DNA of 16,227 nt from SIG459 sp045638085 (GTDB lineage Bacteria > Bacillota > Clostridia > Oscillospirales > Oscillospiraceae): positions 1-16,227 of the forward strand of contig JAZUAQ010000011.1 in NCBI GenBank assembly GCA_045638085.1, written 5' to 3'. This document shows, in pieces, positions 14,983 through 16,227 of this stretch. The translations under genes and the position numbers were made by a program. Position 1 is the first letter of the stretch. Each line of letters begins with the position of its first letter. The notes beneath the pieces were generated by a model. It saw nothing but the letters and a program-made list of their open reading frames with translations. It did no database searches and had not been told where the DNA came from.

Positions 14983-15569
14983 AATATGACTTTTTTGCCT
15001 TCATCGGCAGAATGAAATATATAGTCCGCTGGAGCCTTATGCGCAACAGCGAGCGGGAGAACATTCAGGAGCACAGCCATATGGTGGCGGTTATCGCCCA
15101 TGCCTTGGGTCTTATCCGCCGGGATGTTTTCGGCAGGGACTGCGATCCCAATGAGCAGGCGGCAATTGCCCTTTTCCACGATGCGGGAGAGATTCTCACC
15201 GGCGACCTGCCCACCCCCATCAAGTATCATAGCCGCAGAATCAAAAATGCCTATGACGAGGTTGAGGCTCTTGCCTGCTCCAAGCTTCTGGCAACTCTGC
15301 CCAAGGAACTTCGACCCTCTTATGCCGAGCTTTTTGCCGCCGCTGAGGATAAAGAGCGCTATGAGCTTGTAAAGGCTGCCGACAAAATAAGCGCCTATAT
15401 CAAGTGCGTTGAAGAGCGCAAGGCGGGCAACAGAGAGTTTGCCTCCGCTGAAAAAAGCACCCGCCGTGCGCTGGAGGAAAGCCCCCTGCCCGAGGTGCGC
15501 TATTTCATGGAGCATTTTATAGATAGCTTCGAAAAAAATCTTGATGAACTTGGAACAATAGAGGACTGA
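14979..15569 (+). CDS. yfbR: YfbR-type HD-domain 5'-deoxynucleotidase
   Basis: A 196-aa HD phosphohydrolase that dephosphorylates deoxynucleoside 5'-monophosphates. It closely follows the E. coli YfbR pattern: FFAFIGRMKYIVRWSLMRN (substrate-binding Arg17-Trp18), EHSHMVAVIAHAL (His32), LFHDAGEILTGDLPTPIKY (His67-Asp68) and AADKISAYIKC (Asp135), giving the full HD metal set. Length matches the family (about 199 aa). The ATG shares ATGA with the MATE stop, with AGAGG 7 nt upstream. The symbol is by homology. Confidence 0.92.
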   Translation: MKYDFFAFIGRMKYIVRWSLMRNSERENIQEHSHMVAVIAHALGLIRRDVFGRDCDPNEQAAIALFHDAGEILTGDLPTPIKYHSRRIKNAYDEVEALACSKLLATLPKELRPSYAELFAAAEDKERYELVKAADKISAYIKCVEERKAGNREFASAEKSTRRALEESPLPEVRYFMEHFIDSFEKNLDELGTIED

Positions 15570-15573
15570 GAAT

Positions 15574-15789
15574 ATGATTCAAACCAAACTGGACAGAATT
15601 AACGAGCTTGCCCGCCTGAAAAAGGAGAGAGAGCTCACCGCCGAGGAACTTGCCGAGCAGGCAAAGCTTCGCAAGGAATATATCGAAGAGTGGCGCGCAA
15701 GCACCATCGCCCTGCTTGAGAACACCTATGTGGTGGACGAAAAGGGCAACAAAGCCCCTCTGGCAAAAAAGAACGTTAAGAAAAGCTGA
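15574..15789 (+). CDS. DUF896 (YnzC-like) small protein
   Basis: A 71-aa, highly charged, helical protein. The N-terminus MIQTKLDRINELARLKKERELTAEELAEQAKLRKEYIEEWR is the DUF896 signature seen in B. subtilis YnzC, a short helix-loop-helix protein of uncertain role. The tail is basic (KKNVKKS). ATG at 15574 lies 4 bp after the yfbR stop, with GAGGA 8 nt upstream. It is the last gene before the terminator at 15791-15821. Confidence 0.9.
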   Translation: MIQTKLDRINELARLKKERELTAEELAEQAKLRKEYIEEWRASTIALLENTYVVDEKGNKAPLAKKNVKKS

Positions 15790-15790
15790 A

Positions 15791-15821
15791 AAAAGCACCG
15801 GAAACTTCCGGTGCTTTTTCG
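15791..15821 (+). terminator. Intrinsic terminator of the plus-strand operon
   Basis: AGCACCGGA and TCCGGTGCT form a 9-bp GC-rich stem with a short loop, flanked by A-runs and followed by TTTTT. It begins right after the DUF896 stop codon. Confidence 0.93.
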
Positions 15822-15888
15822 TTTGAATTCAAAGACTGGCTTGTAAAGGGCGGCTATATGTGCCAGTCCCTACGGGAGGCGAAAACAT

Positions 15889-16174
15889 TACGAGGCACAG
15901 TCCCCGTGGCGCCGAACAGGCGCCTTGAGGCAGCAGCGTCCCGAGCGGAAAACGAGGCATGCACACTAAGGTTTAGGTTCCCATTATGTGGCACAACAGT
16001 TTTCCTTTTGCTGCACCGAGGGAGTTTCCAAAGAGGGGGCTTTGCTCGCCCCCTCTTTGGCCTGTTTTTCTTTCCATATTCTTTTTGCTGGCACAAAAAG
16101 AATATGGCCGTCGGAGACAATAACCTCTCCGTCACGCTAACGCGTGCCACCTCCCCTGATAGGGGAGGCTTTGT
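15889..16174 (-). repeat. Multi-hairpin interspersed repeat, copy B
   Basis: Inverted copy of the element at 3067-3348. Read on the minus strand it shows the same hairpins: CTCCCCT/AGGGGAG, CACGC/GCGTG, a 14-bp stem starting CCATATTCTTTTTG, CCAAAGAGGGGGC/GCCCCCTCTTTGG, the conserved GCTCGGGACGCTGCTGC linker, and GGCGCC/GGCGCC. It occupies most of the 438-bp gene-free end of the window. No credible gene is present in it; the open frames that cross it are products of the repeat. Repeat-like sequence continues toward 15845. Confidence 0.85.
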
Positions 16175-16194
16175 TCGGCGCCGCGGGGTGCGAA

Positions 16195-16227
16195 AAAAGG
16201 ACGAGGCCTCGTAGGCTTCGTCCTTTT
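16195..16227. terminator. Bidirectional terminator-like hairpin at the window edge
   Basis: Arms AAAAGGACGAGGCCT (16195-16209) and AGGCTTCGTCCTTTT (16213-16227) pair over 15 bp with one G-T, around a 3-nt loop. A- and T-runs lie on both sides. It may end a gene beyond the window or be a further hairpin of the repeat region. The downstream end is cut by the window. Confidence 0.65.

Noticed and set aside
15858..16214. Open frames of about 100 codons on both strands at the right end
   Set aside because: They lie in repeat copy B, have no ribosome binding site or conserved domain, and mirror equally meaningless frames in copy A.

Overview
The window looks like a chromosomal segment from a low-oxygen gut-type Firmicute (class Clostridia, probably Oscillospirales or a relative). 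The basis is a T-box in front of tRNA synthetase genes, a DnaD plus DnaI/DnaC-type primosome pair, a DUF896 (YnzC-like) protein, consensus SigA-type promoters and strong AAGGAGG-type ribosome binding sites. The genus cannot be named from the sequence alone. Coding DNA strongly avoids TTA, CTA and TCA codons, which produces very long but probably meaningless open frames antisense to the real genes.

Layout. The left two thirds (1-10468) are read on the minus strand. In order of transcription they are: a two-domain U32 'peptidase' (RlhA-like), Maf nucleotide pyrophosphatase, MreC, MreD, PBP2 (MrdA), a methylglyoxal-synthase-like protein, then a T-box leader, hisS and aspS (aspS is cut by the window edge). 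The U32-maf-mreC-mreD-mrdA block is tightly packed and is the cell-elongation part of the region, although mreB and minCD, often present in such clusters, are absent. hisS and aspS form a separate aminoacylation operon under a T-box riboswitch. About 530 nt lie between the T-box terminator and the hisS start, holding repeats and hairpins.

The right third (10590-15790) is read on the plus strand: dnaD, a dnaC/dnaI helicase loader, a DUF2804 protein, a MATE efflux transporter, a YfbR-type HD 5'-nucleotidase and a DUF896 protein, closed by a clear terminator at about 15820. The two blocks diverge from 10532-10582, where two near mirror-image promoters with overlapping -35 boxes sit in one pseudo-palindrome of about 51 bp.

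Two inverted copies of a roughly 280-bp multi-hairpin interspersed repeat (3067-3348 on +, 15889-16174 on -) lie at either end of the region. Their stems differ by compensatory base changes, so the folded form appears to be maintained. The most interesting items are this structured repeat and its position inside a T-box leader, the palindromic divergent promoter, an MGS homologue with Ser in place of the catalytic Asp, and a dnaD gene that seems to start at a non-AUG codon. I found no unmistakably new defence or mobile system.
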